This document shows positions 23,178-35,706 of a stretch of 64,000 bases of DNA, piece after piece; the stretch's first letter is position 1, and each line of letters opens with the position of its first letter. The notes under the pieces were generated by a model. It had not been told where the DNA came from, did no database searches, and saw only the letters and a program-made list of their open reading frames with translations. A program made the translations under genes and the position numbers. This stretch comes from Raphanus sativus. Its lineage: Eukaryota > Streptophyta > Magnoliopsida > Brassicales > Brassicaceae. The stretch spans positions 34,557,407 through 34,621,406 of the forward strand of contig NC_079515.1 in the NCBI RefSeq assembly GCF_000801105.2, given 5' to 3'.

Positions 23178-23312
23178 TTTGATTATTTGTTATTCCATGT
23201 TAAAGTCATACTCTCTCCTTGCAAAATACAACTAGAATTTTGTAATGATTATTTGTTATTCAATGTTAAAGTCATTACTCTCTCCTTGCAAAATACAATT
23301 AGAATTTTGTAA
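23178..23312. repeat. two-copy 67-bp tandem duplication
   Basis: TGATTATTTGTTATT-C/A-ATGTTAAAGTCAT ... AATTTTGTAA occurs twice head to tail with a few substitutions and one indel. Confidence 0.75.
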
Positions 23313-24027
23313 TCCCCCTCCAATATAAGTGAAGTGACACCCATATCCCAAGTTGTTCCATTGTTATTACTGGATAAACAATGAGTATGATTTCTCAAAC
23401 TTTTTCTCTTTGGTTAGCAAAAAACTACAGAGAGCTATTCGATAAAAAACTATAGAGTTATGGTTCAACCAGCCAACATTTCTCTGGGACTTCCAATGTC
23501 CTCCAATTATTATCCTAAGGAAGAAAACGGCTAGGATCTTGACCCTTCTGATTTGACAGTCAACGGTTTACTCTTATGAAAACAACGCCTCCACAATAGT
23601 GAATACAAATTGATTCTCATATCAACAGCATGCAGCACGGTTAAGTCTTGACATTCTAATCTCCCAAAAATAATCAGCCGGTCTAATAGTCAGAATCATC
23701 CAGCTTTGATTCCAGTGGTATACTACTTCAAGCATAGATCGTGAATGCATGCATTCAAACTAGGGTTCTAAATTCTAGTTCTTTCTCGGTTTGTATCCTC
23801 TTCACAGTTTCACATTCCCTTTCTCTCTCTTCGACGGGTTAGTTTGAAGACGGTACTGGTTATCTTCAGTTCGAGTCAATTGTCCATTTTCGAGTTCTTA
23901 CTCAATCTGGTTCAGTTAGTATTATAATTTTTTATATTTTTCTATTGTTAAGTTAAGTAGTACTATTGATTTTGGAGACGTCTAATAAATAATTCCCAAC
24001 GCTTAGCAACTAAAAACTAAGCCTCGA

Positions 24028-24710
24028 CGCGGATCAGATATCTGATTTTTTAAGATATTTGTGATTTATTTTGTATGTTACGAATATCTAATTTTGCGAT
24101 TTGTTTTGCTTCGAAAAAATATGAATATTCAGAAAAATAGATATCTAGAAAATAAATAAATATTTGCGGATATTTACGAATACTTACGGATATTTTATAT
24201 GTTTTGATTAATAGAAATAATATTAAAAGTTTGTTATAAATTTGTTTTGTAAAATATATTTGTGTATGATATATAAGATAAATACTAAAAGAAGTAGTGA
24301 ATTATAATTATTTTGTAAATTTTTAAACTTAGTTAACAATTATAATAACATAAAACTTAAGAAAAAAATATAATTGTCATAAATTGTTTCTCTTCTTTTT
24401 ATATAATACTTTTATATAAGTAATATTGAATATAATTATTTTTGTCAAATCACATGTTAGAATAATTATGTTATAATTTTATACATTTAAAACTTTTAAC
24501 ATACTCAAGATTACATGTATTTATATATTGTTCGGATCGGATATCCGCTTTTCAAAATTTTAATATTTGTGATTTACTTTGTTTTTGACGGATATTAATT
24601 TTTAATATTTTATTTGCTTCGAAAATTTATGAATATTCAGAATTTTAGATTGAATCGAAACGAATAACGAATCAAATCAAATTTAACGAATAAAATTGTC
24701 TAACTCTACT
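24028..24710. repeat. dispersed AT-rich repeat, copy 2
   Basis: Diverged copy of the repeat at 20630-21460, same orientation. It starts near GCGGATCAGATATCTG and ends GAATAAAATTGTCTAACT. Confidence 0.45.
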
Positions 24711-25800
24711 CAAGACGCACAAGAAGACGGTAACATACTCAGAATATTATAGTCAGGTGGCAGGAATATATCAGAACTCAACTGTATTGTGACACGATTG
24801 AAGGTGCAAAGAAAAATTTATTATGTCTCGTCATTTTTTAACTTATCTTCTGCTACATTTTGTCTGGATTTGAACTTTATTATGCTATCTTTGGCTAACT
24901 ATGCAATAATAAATTTCCTTGGGATGAACTGGCACATATATTAAACATTTGTCCAGGACAAAAACATATTAATGTCTATTGATATGTATTACTATTTACT
25001 ACTAACAAGAATAACATTGACAAAAATACAGAGTAGATGTTTATACATTTTCAGTGTCACATGAAAACACAGTTAAGTTTGGGTTGACTCAAAATAGTCA
25101 AAGCAAGTTAAGCCATCATTTAGGCCGAATATGTATAGATTATAGTCTATAGTATATAGACACATTCTCTCTTTTTTTCTCTTATGGTATTTGATTCCTT
25201 CGAAGTAAATCGGGAATTTTTTTGTTTGTTACTGTCCAAAACCAATATAAGAGATATGAACCCTATATTTATGAAAAAAATCATGAAATTAATCAAGAAA
25301 TCTGTCCTTTCCAATATATACTTGTGAACAATGGATTTCAAATTCACGCATGCGTGTCCCTGCACCACTTGATCGGTTCTTTGTTTCCTCTCACAACCCA
25401 ATAATTCGAAAACCAAGTAAACCAAAAAAAATTGGTGGTCGTCTGCGTACTTGAGTATTATTTGTAAGGACGTGTTGTTGGTTCATAACCAGCAGAAAAG
25501 ACCAAGAAAGCGATATTGGTTTTGATATTGAATACACGTCGGTCCGTCGACAGCAGAAAAGAGAACAAAATCGAGACGCCATAAAACGATTATCGTTAAT
25601 CGTTTTATGATTTTCCTTATGTCGGTCACTATATATTGGATCAGAAAGCGATCATAGTTCTGATATTTTATTTACGCATGTCTACATCTCCACTAAAAGT
25701 ATTTAAAGGTGAATATCTCAAATATTAAAATAAAAATAAGAATTTCATTTTTCATTTTTCTGAAAAATATCACAAATAAAATACTTTAAATATGTATCCC
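24711..25800. other. spacer with a perfect hairpin
   Basis: No gene seen. 25580-25609 is a perfect inverted repeat with 13-bp arms (CATAAAACGATTA) and a 4-base loop. Sequence near 25440-25560 is loosely similar to 23090-23160 (GGACACGTCAGTCC, CAGCAGAAAA). Confidence 0.5.
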
Positions 25801-25804
25801 AAGA

Positions 25805-26540
25805 TTAAAATACTGATATATTATAGTAATGTGTGTATATATATATATATTTTTTAAAATATTCATTTAAAGATTTTTTTTTGGTTAAATGGGCATATTT
25901 TTAAGATATTTTCTTAATTAGAATTCTCTTGAAACATAAAAAATCAATTTTGCTGACTTTAGATTTTTTTTCTTTATAAAACGGAGGTTGATTAGCCGAA
26001 TGGTTTTGGTTTTCGAGTTTGTCAAAACTGAAAGGAAATCACAGTTAACTCTGGATTTAGCTAACTTTTAAATAAACAAATCGTTTGAAGGAACTCGCAC
26101 ATGTTTTAATAGATGCACCCTATTTCTTAAATATACTTTCAGCACAAACGAAACATCTTCATATACATTCTGTACTCCTTGACAAGAGAACAAAAGCAGA
26201 GTAATTATTTGTTGTTAATACATATTAAGCAAAAAAAGGTTTTTGAGGAAATTTGGGTTTGTCCCACATGGAAACCCAGTTAAAGCCTGAGCCGACTCAA
26301 AGAAGTCAAAGCAAACATGAGCCCATTAAATTAGATTTCACGGCCCGTCATATAAGTTTCTTCTGGTCTAGTGGATGGTCTCAGTTCTCAAATATTCGAG
26401 GAAATGAGAGCAATGTATAGCGTCCAGCCTTGGAATAAGCGCTGTTGCTGTATAAGAGACACTTTATGGAGAGTAGACCGCGTTGATGAAGCCTACGACT
26501 ACGAGTTTCTTAAAAGACTTGGTGAAGAAGGCAGGTGAAT
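25805..26540. repeat. segmental block A, copy 1
   Basis: Matches 45855-46290 and 51866-54070 (minus later insertions): shared ACGGAGGTTGA, CTTTCAGCACAAACGAAACA, AAAGCCTGAGCCGACTCAAA, GGAGAGTAGACCGCGTTGAT. Non-coding; it precedes an RPL27-type segment in each case. Confidence 0.75.
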
Positions 26541-27315
26541 GTATGCTAACAGAAGCGAATCTTGGGATCATAAGTGAAACAATACAACAACAAATAAAGT
26601 ATTAGACTTTCTTCTTTCACGTATCTCTTTACTTGTTGACAGTTTCTTCCATGCACTCTTATTAATCACATGGCCTTTTCAAAAAGACCAAGTCCAAGTG
26701 ATAGACTTATTTTGATAATAGTATTATCACAATTTAAAATGAAAACTAATACAAAAAAAATGGATCTACATATAATCACATTGGGAGGGCCATGAGCAGC
26801 CATGAGTTATCTCAACAAAAGAAAAAAAAAACTATTTATACCCCAAACACCTTACTTGAATAATAAAACTATACTTACCAATCCATATAAGGAATCCACA
26901 GAGAATCATGGACAAAAAGGATGGCTAACCATATATAACAGACAACACAAGACACACCAATACGACAGTGTTCTCCTCTTGATCAATGTACCAAGCAATT
27001 CTCTCTAGTCTGAAACCCATTGTGTTATCCCATGAGATCGTGTCTCAGAAGCTGTGTGTATGTACAGGATACGGCGGGAGAGAGATTCGGGCGGCTATGC
27101 AAGAAGCCTTTGTTTTATTGGGTCTGAGGAGTTGCGTCTTCTCTGATTTTTCGCAGATGTTTGCGTGAGTTTTCCTGCTCTGATGATGGCTTTAGCTGAC
27201 TGTGATCCTAAGGATTTTCCTGCTCAAGAATATTTTCACAATTTAGACTTAAAAGTACAATAGATCAAAAATACAACCATATCTTTCAAAGATCAAATGT
27301 GACTTTGTTCCATGT
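26541..27315. other. spacer before the IQD5 relic
   Basis: No gene recognised. 3' flank of the IQD5 pseudogene on the minus strand. Confidence 0.4.
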
Positions 27316-28426
27316 CTATTCCGAGACTATTCTCTTAACCATTATAAGAAGTTTCCTAGGCCTAGAGAAAGAGATCTGACCAGTGTTTGGCAGAGATAAC
27401 CGTTCCTTTGGATTGCTGTGAGATCTTGGAGCAGCACCAGGTCTTCTTGAGCTAACTTCAACAGCAAGATCGTCTTTAGCAAGCTTTGACCTAGCCTCGG
27501 ATGATACCACTGGAATGCTTGAAGATACTCCAGGTGAAGAAGAATCATTATCTGACGGAGATGCCCCTGTTGCCTTCCCAAGAGTGCAAGTGTTTGGCAT
27601 CCTGCTTGCACTTTTCATCTGTGTTTTATTCACATTCTCAGACTGCTCCATATTGTTTAAGTTTGCATCTTCTCTGAGGTTACTACTGTCAAGAAACCGA
27701 TTCTCTCCCATGGACGAACAGCCATCCATCTTTCCAACCAGTTCCATCCCCAGTTGTTTCTGTCAGGTTGAAATCCACTGTGCGCAGACAACTGCCTAGT
27801 TCCTGCTTGCCACTACAAGACACCAAGTTAAAAAAAAATGTAAGAGAAAGAATAATCCTGAACTAGCATAGAGGTTGTGAGTGAGTAAAACCTGGTGAGA
27901 GTCAAAGCATAAGCCATAGCCCTCTCACGCTTAGCTGCAGCTTCCTGCCCTCTTTAGTATCTTTGCTTGGATTTGTTCAACAGATCCAATGCTATCACAC
28001 CAACCTTCCTGATAAAGACAATGTCAACACAAACCAGAACTCTCTCAACAAAAGAAATAAAAATAAATTAAAAGTTGTATTTAGGCAAGTGATGATCACA
28101 TCACCTCTATTTCTCGAACTCGGGCTTCATCTGTTACCTGCTGTTGAAGCCTCTGCTGACCCGTTTCAATTTCCAAGGAGAGCCGAACACGTCTTGCACG
28201 TACACGAGCCTGGACCCTTACTAAAGCTTTCATGCACCGAAGCGTCACAGCTGCTTGTTTTCTCACAATGTGTCCTCTAACACAAGAGATGAAAGTTGTT
28301 ATACAATCTTTAGCCAATATATAAGATAAACAGATTATCTAGTGTACTTACTTTATCATCCTTCTTCGACTTATCAGATTTGGTGAAACCAACCAATGCT
28401 TTGATCCATCTCCCAGAGGCACCCAT
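27316..28426 (-). pseudogene. IQD5: IQD5, IQ67-domain protein, degenerate copy
   Basis: IQD proteins bind calmodulin and microtubules. Exon 1 (28352-28426) reads MGASGRWIKALVGFTKSDKS-KKDDK before a GTAAGT donor, a typical IQD start. The next exon with the Trp-rich linker and the first half of the IQ67 domain is missing. The following piece begins [20 protein letters not shown] and [20 protein letters not shown], then [17 protein letters not shown]. After an intron come EGWCDSIGSVEQIQAK and a one-base insertion (near 27955), then WQAGTRQLSAHSGFQPDRNN ... WLERWMAVRPWE with a two-base insertion (near 27710). The tail (NRFLDSSNLREDANLNN ... HSNPKERLSLPNTG) ends early in unrelated sequence. A CT-rich 5' UTR lies near 28690-28790. 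It cannot make a full protein. Confidence 0.82.
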
Positions 28427-28799
28427 TACGTCAATGATAACGACAAACCTGCAAAACTGCAGTTAGCAACTGAATTATTCAAAAACAAACGTACTTTCTA
28501 TTTTGTTTAACCAAAACTCTTCGGACAATGTTTTTTTTTGTTTGACCAAAACTCTTCGGACAATGTTTGGATCCCACAAGTACAGCGAGGAACACTATAA
28601 GTCAAACAGCTGTTTTAAATAAGGAAATAAGCAAACTTCCAAATTAAGAAACGAAGAGACACACTTGAGAGATGAGGCGAAGTTAGGAACTTTTACAGGA
28701 AAGATCGGCCGATGAGATGTCGGAAGAGGGGTGTGATCTTCAGTCACTGACCGTCTTTCTTGCGTCTACTCTCTCTCTCTCTCGAAACAGTCTCATTCT

Positions 28800-29340
28800 T
28801 TGCTCTTTCTCTCTCTAAATTTGGCTGAAGGAATATTACAGGAATTGCTTAAAATTTGATTTATTTTCTTTTTTTGTCGTTTGGTTTCCCTCTCCTCAGA
28901 TAGATACGAGAATGAATGATTGGATAGATTGCACGCCGTCAGGGTTGCTAGTAAACTGCGCCCATGTGACTTGTAGTTGGCAGCGTTTATTGAGCTGTTA
29001 AACGGCAAGCAGTTTAGTTTCTGATTTTTCATTTTGTTCTTTTTTTTGTCAAACCCACATTTTATTAACATATATACCGATAATAATGTTACAAGAGTTG
29101 CTAAGTGAACCAGGATATTACATCAGCAGGCTTGATTTCTTTCTCTGCGTACCTTGGTTAAGTTATCAACATATGATAATAACTGGGAATATATAATAAG
29201 ACTCCCCTTTAAAATATGTTAAGACGTAGTTGATGTATGTATATAACAAGGATGGTGGTTCTAGGCAAGTCCAAGTCCACATTGTGCAGTTTGCACAGAA
29301 CCCTGAAAATTTATAATTTGTTTTTATACATTTGGAACAT
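28800..29340. other. upstream flank of the IQD5 relic
   Basis: No gene seen. (CT)n tract at 28770-28785 and T-runs. Confidence 0.4.
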
Positions 29341-30000
29341 TGAAGGCTGGGTGTAGAACATCAATCGACAACGTCTACTTAGCTAGATGGCAAACACTAG
29401 GTACCCAGAGAAAGAAATCAAGCCTATGTAATAGTCCTATACAAAGAAAACCAAAAGTGTGACTTATCTTTTATTGGGTTACTTAATTCTCTGGAATGAT
29501 TTACTAGGGTACGCTAATAGCCAAAAAAAATAAACAGAAACTAGGTAGAAGTTAATTAACCTGTTTGAACTGACGATCATTTCATAAAACCTCCAAATAT
29601 GAGGGGAAAAATGAGATGCCAGAAACATGGCTGTTCAACAATAACGTATACAAAACAACGCATCTGAAACCATAAGACCAACAGTAGTATATCAGAGTGA
29701 CAACTAACTTGAGCAAATACAGAGTCTCCATTTTGCAATACACAAAACCCGTTGTGACATAAGCATTTACTTTGATTCATAACAGTTGGCAATGAAACAC
29801 AAATTCAGACAAGCACATTTCACTACCAATCCAGCACTGTAAATCTTGAAAATTCAAGCTAAGCAAATGATGATAAATGTTAAAAAAAGGCAAAATCTTT
29901 CAAACCAACAAGTCTTAAACACGATCCACATCACCATTTTAGAACTACAAAAGTAATCCGTAAATTCCATTACAGAAGATAAAAAAAGAAAACTCATTTC
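29340..30000. repeat. RPL27 3' segment, copy 1
   Basis: 3' flank of RPL27 that recurs at 51050-51653 and 62585-63842 (shared GAACATCAATCGACAAC, GTGAC-ACTAACT, AAATGATGATAAA, GGCAAAATCTTTCAAACCAA). Part of the threefold segmental duplication. Confidence 0.7.
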
Positions 30001-30472
<472 letters not shown>

Positions 30473-30485
30473 GTGTGCTAAGGAA

Positions 30486-30526
30486 AAACCCTAAAGGCGT
30501 GAATGAAATGATTCTAACTCGGCCCA
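30486..30526 (-). promoter_or_regulatory. telo-box and site II element, RPL27 promoter
   Basis: AAACCCTA (30486-30493) is a telo-box. TGGGCC on the minus strand (30521-30526) is a site II element. This pair is known to coordinate ribosomal-protein genes in dividing plant cells. Confidence 0.7.
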
Positions 30527-31305
30527 TCTAAAATGGGTTGGACCTATCCAAAAGAAATTTCGCAACCAAAAAAAGACAAAGGTTGGCTATCTACTATCTA
30601 TTCCGTTCCAAATTACTAAGCTCTTCCCTAACACCCAAACATCTACCTTTTTCTTTGTATCCCCCCGCCCCCGCCCAAATTGAACCATTGGTAGCCCGTG
30701 ATTATTCTCAATGTTGTAAAACTTGAAAAAATTACGCTCAGACACACTTTCTCACTTTAGATTTACACCTTAACACACTTTGCACATGTGACACTCTTTT
30801 TGTCTAGTCAATGTCATAAATGTCCTCTTTCCACCGAAAATAAACCAATTAATAGAACCAAATAAACCGAATCGCAAATCAGACCATTGATCCCATTAAA
30901 CCAGACCGTCGATATACTCTGTATCAAACTCATTTTGAATCAGTTTAGAAACCCTAATTTCTAATCGATCTCTTGCTGTCTCTCTCCACTACCGTTTTCG
31001 CCGACTTCACCCCCTGTAACTCTCCGCCTCATTTCCACCATCATTAGCGGCGATTCTCCCACCGTAAACGCACTGCCTCTCATCTACCACCGTTTGCGGC
31101 AACTCCCCACCGTGAACTCTCGCTCTCTCATTCCACAACCGTGAACTCTCGGTTTCTTCGATTTCTGCCTCTCCACCACCGCTCTCGTCGATTTCTTCCT
31201 GTCTCTCTCCACCACCGCTCTCGTCGACTTCATCCTGTCTAACTTTCCGCCTCATTAAACTATTAAACTTCTGCCTTTCTTTCCACCGTAAATTCTCCAA
31301 TCGAG

Positions 31306-34300
31306 ATGCAAGGTTTTGTTTTCTCTCTCTCTCATCCGCTTACTTGATTTCATATTCTCTTACCCAGAACACCATGTAAATGTTCTTACTTCATTATGTT
31401 CTTCCCAGGTAACAACGAACCTGACAACCGTCTCCCACCGAGGCTCTTCGCTACCGGAAAATCCCCTAATGGACGTCTCAACATCTACTCAAAGCCAGAC
31501 CATCTAGCTTTCATCCGGCATGTGCTCCGTGACACCGAAGAGTTGCAGTTTATCAGAGATTCATGCTTCGGGAAATTGTTTGACCTCCCATCTCGTCAAT
31601 GTCCAGTTTCGTGTAAATTGATACACGCTATGTTGACCAGGCAGCTTGTTTGTGACGACAAACACACACTATGGTCGGTATTCGGGAGCGATCCAATCAA
31701 GTTCGGGCTCAAAGAGTTCGGCACCATCACAGGTCTGCCTTGTGGAGCTTTTCCTGTCGGCTACACCACTGAGAGAGAAGACCAGTCTAAAGCTCATAAA
31801 GACCCGTACTAGATCCAGCTGATCGGGAAAAAGAAATTTCCCACTATTGCTGATTTACGTCACAAGCTAGAGACGGACACAACATTGTCGGGAGGACAAA
31901 AGTTGAGGCTTGCTTTACTAATCATTGTCGACGGAGTACTAATTGCTCACCAACAGTCGACAAGGCCTACTCTCAAGTACGTTAGAATGGTTGAAGACGT
32001 CGAGACCTTCTGCTTACATCCTTGGGGTAGAGAGTCTTTTCTGAAGACTATTACTTGCATGAAACCTCCGAAGTTCGTCCCTACGAAATGTGAAGACCCT
32101 ATCGGAACACTGGTTACGCTCCTTCAGCAGGAAACTTACGCTCTGAAAGGATTCCCCCTTGCGCTACAACTACTTGCTTACCAGGCCGTTCCAAGGTTGC
32201 AGTCAACGATTCCAATCCCTGTTGACAATCTTACAATCATGGACCTCGACGTGCCTCACCTTCCTCTTTATACAGCTCCAAGCATGCTCGACATTACGAA
32301 TGTTGAGTGTCACCCAAATGTAAGTTTTTCTACTACTACCTTTGAACATTATGCACTAGAGATTTATAAAAAAGTTTCTAAAGAACTAACACATTTTCCT
32401 GCATATTACCAGCTTCAGGTGACATCATTGATTCCAATACACAGCCAACCCCAACCCGGATGGGGAGTTTGGCCTGATGTCTACAACGACGATCGTTTGT
32501 CGTACATGGAGCAACTCATAGTTGACAAGTACGAATTCAAGAAGGAATTCTGGCCTGGTGGACATATACCTAAGCTCACCGCTCCCCATCCTACCAACAA
32601 GAAACAACCTCTCCTTCCGAAAGCACCTCTGAAAAGAAAACTCAAGTCGGATCCAATTTCAGAAGCGCTAAAGCCTAGGAGGACATGTAAGAAGTCAGTC
32701 ACAGCCAGAAAGCAAAGACGCATCAGCAGCTACTTCGGCAAACCTGCTTCTTCTCCAAACTCTAACGAGAAAATACTTGAAGTCCTCTCTGCAATTCTAG
32801 TCAAAGTATCAAACATCGAAAAAAATCAGAAGCAGCTACGGAAGTTGGTTACCAGCAAGAAAATTAAGAGGCATCACAAGTCCTCTGCTTTCCACATTCT
32901 GCTTGATCACACAAAGAAAGGCAACCGTTCACACCGAGGTTGTCAGACTGATCAACAACAGGAAGATACCCCATCTCACCACAAGGTCTGCTTTTTTGTC
33001 TTATACTTTTCTTTTCCGATTGTTAGCTTTCATTACATTTCGCTATATCTAAATAATCTGATTGTATCCACTATACATGTCGTAGTCTCCGGAGCATATG
33101 GAAGAAGATCAACCTCTGGAGCCCTCTCTTGTCGTCAGCCAATATGAGGCACATCTTCACGGCTCAACCTCAAACAGCAAACATGGACCTAGCAATCAGT
33201 CTCCACCAGTACACACTTCCCCATCCCGCTCCTCTCCCCTCCAAAAATCGCATGTCCACAGCTCACCCGTCCACAAGTCACCTATCCACAGTTCACCCGT
33301 CCACGAATCACCCGTCCACGAATCACCCGTCCACAAGTCACCCGTCCACAAGTCACCTATCCACAGTTCACCCGTCCCCGAATCACCTATCCACAAGTCA
33401 CCCGTCCACAAGTCACCTATCCACAGTTCACCCGTCCCCGAATCACCTATCCACAAATCACCCGTCCACAAGTCACCTATCCACCAAACACCCGTCCATA
33501 CATCACCTGTCAATAACTCCCCTTTCATCAAAAACCCCTTCGCACAAACTATAGCTACTCCACCCTCTCTTCGTCTCCCGTCAGTTATCTACGATGCTAG
33601 TGCCCACCCTAATAGCCCTGAGCTCCACCACATCCTATTCGACGGTAAAAAAATCTTTGAACCCATTAGCCCCGACCCCCCTGCTCTGAGCCAACCAAAA
33701 TACGACTCTTCAGCAGGTCAAGCTTCACAGAGACGGGTCTTAGCTTTGTCACCCCTCCGTTTCACACCCGATACTTCTCCCAATAAGAGTGGTGATAGTC
33801 TCCCAGGTTTCATAGCCCACTCGTCTGCAATTAACGCATTCTCTGCCACCGCTACTTCCAATCCTATTCATGTTGCCAACACAATCTCATCCAAGATCCA
33901 GGTTACACAGCCCATTCGTCACTGCTCTTCTTTCTTGGTTTGCTTTGTCCATGCAGTTTATTTATTGCATGTTTTCTTTTTTACAGACACAACAAACGGT
34001 AGTCAGTGACGGTGATGTAGGCGAACTCACCGATGTTGTTGAGCTCAGCGACGGTTCCCCTTCTAGAGAGAGGGAAAGGTACATGCCTTCACTTGAGGAA
34101 AACCACCTTGCAAAAGAACTCTTACGCTGCAAATCAATCCCTGCAGAGGCTCCTATCAGCCCACTACCTCAAATACAGTGGGATCTTTTCGAGAAGACTA
34201 TTGACAAGTTTAAAACAGCGTATAGTCTCTCAAACTCCCTATGTTATGTTATTTTTTGGGCAGAAGCATCAAAGCAAAATAATAAAATTTTGCTTACTGC

Positions 34301-35133
34301 CGACAGGTTCCATATAACTCCCTCAAAATTCAACTTCTCCAACAACTTACTACTACAGCTAGCCAAGCCTAAACAATGGACAACAACTTTGGTAAGTTGT
34401 CATCACCTACATTTAAAGATATTTGTTCTTACATGTCTCTCTTGTCTGATCGTTTGCTCACAGTTAGTATGTTCCTTCTTTTTTTCAGCAAATGGAGTTG
34501 CTAATGCACATGCTAGCTGAAAGGCACAAGGTCCTTCTTGAGGATCAGAAACTTGCTTTTACTACACCTCACCTAACCGGTGGGATCCAGGCCGTATCGA
34601 AGGAGTTCCTCAGGAAAAGGAAGAGAGAAAACTTCGAATGGGACGAAGACCTGACAGATATTGTGCTCCAGCAAGGCAAGAGATGGATGGAAGATGTGGT
34701 CACCGTCTACACACCCATGTTATGGGACGAGAGACACTGGGTTGGTCTCGCGATTAACCTGGACTTGGGTTGTGTTTAAATCTTAGACCCCTACCCCACT
34801 TTGTACAGCGACAAGGCGGTAGATCGTTTCATGTCTCCAGTCGTCAAGGCTTTACCGTTCCTTGTTAAGAAAATTGCCAACTACCAGCAAACCCAGTTCC
34901 GCGGTGTTCAACCTTTCACATGGCATCGAATTCCAGAACTCTACGTCAATGAAAGGTCAGGTGACTGTGGACCTGTTACTGTCAAGTTCTTGGAGATGCA
35001 TGCACACGGGGATCCTGAACCTCACATGGCAAGCATCACAGACAGCATGGTTGATGATCTCCGCAGACAGTACGCACTTGACATCTACAAGACCATCGTC
35101 ATGCCTGCTTACTACGCTCCACCTAAAGAATGA
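31306..35133 (+). pseudogene. DUF1985 + Ulp1-like (C48) protease gene of the MULE, two stops
   Basis: Likely exons: 31306-31312 (ATGCAAG), 31409-32319, 32419-32985, 33086-33901, 33987-34391, 34489-35133, all with GT-AG borders that keep frame. The N-terminal part is a DUF1985 domain (RLPPRLFATGKSPNGRLNIY, then QCPVSCKLIHAMLTRQLV, FGLKEFGTITGLPCG). The middle is basic and then Ser/Pro/His-rich, with a repeat of the SPVHKSPIHSSP type. The C-terminus is a cysteine protease of SUMO-protease type: His in DERHWVGLAINL, Asp in ILDPYPTLYSD, Cys in SGDCGPVTVKFLEM. In-frame stops occur at 31810-31812 (between DPY and IQLIGKKK) and 34777-34779 (just before ILDPYP), so the protein cannot be made in full. 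Whether this family cleaves SUMO is not known. Confidence 0.8.
33235..33530 (+). repeat. coding minisatellite (SPVH repeat)
   Basis: A 15-base unit of the form YCACCYRTCCACRAR is repeated about 19 times, with a higher-order 60-75 bp pattern. It encodes alternating SPVHK, SPIHS, SPVHE/SPVPE pentapeptides within the Ulp1-like gene. All three plus frames and a minus frame stay open because the unit length is a multiple of three. Confidence 0.85.
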
Positions 35134-35706
35134 TTCGGTTGCATTTGTGTGTCCTCCTGACTCTCTACTGTCCACCTTCTATGCTCTACCTACTTTCTCT
35201 ATTATTGTGTTCTGTTTTGGGGTTGCATATGCCCATGTAAAATGTCAAACACAACTCTCAGTACTATGCTTTGTAATATGCAAACGTTCGGCACCAGGTT
35301 GCATCTTTATTTTAAAAACTTTTTAGGATGCATTTGAATTGGTGGGTTGAATAGATCAGATAAAACTACGACGACATACTATAAATCAGTCCCCATCCAC
35401 AATTGGAAAACCTGTCCACAAAATAAGTTGACCACAAAAATATGTCGTTCTTCCAACATTTAATCAGTTTCATAACTAAATCTCCACACTAAGTTCTGAT
35501 TGCCAAGACGCTTGGTCTTTATATTGTCCGAAGATATAGTCTTAAACTTCAAACTAATTGTTTCACAATAGCTAAGGAAACAGTAAGAGATACCAAGTAG
35601 CAAACTAGACATTAAGAGTTACAGAAAAGCAAAGCAAACATTAAGAGAGTTACAGAGTAACAAAGCAGTAACTAACACTTAGAGATAGTTTGGAAGCTGA
35701 ATCTAC

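Noticed and set aside
26350..26400. tRNA or SINE-like A box (TGGTCTAGTGG) in block A
   Set aside because: No B box or cloverleaf follows, and the stretch is simply shared by the three block A copies.
33235..33530. CRISPR-like regular repeat
   Set aside because: Units are contiguous with no unique spacers, lie in a plant transposon gene and encode a peptide repeat.
33129..33554. Long alternative frames across the SPVH repeat on both strands
   Set aside because: They stay open only because the repeat unit is 15 bases; the frame that continues into DUF1985 and Ulp1 sequence is the one starting SPEHMEEDQ.
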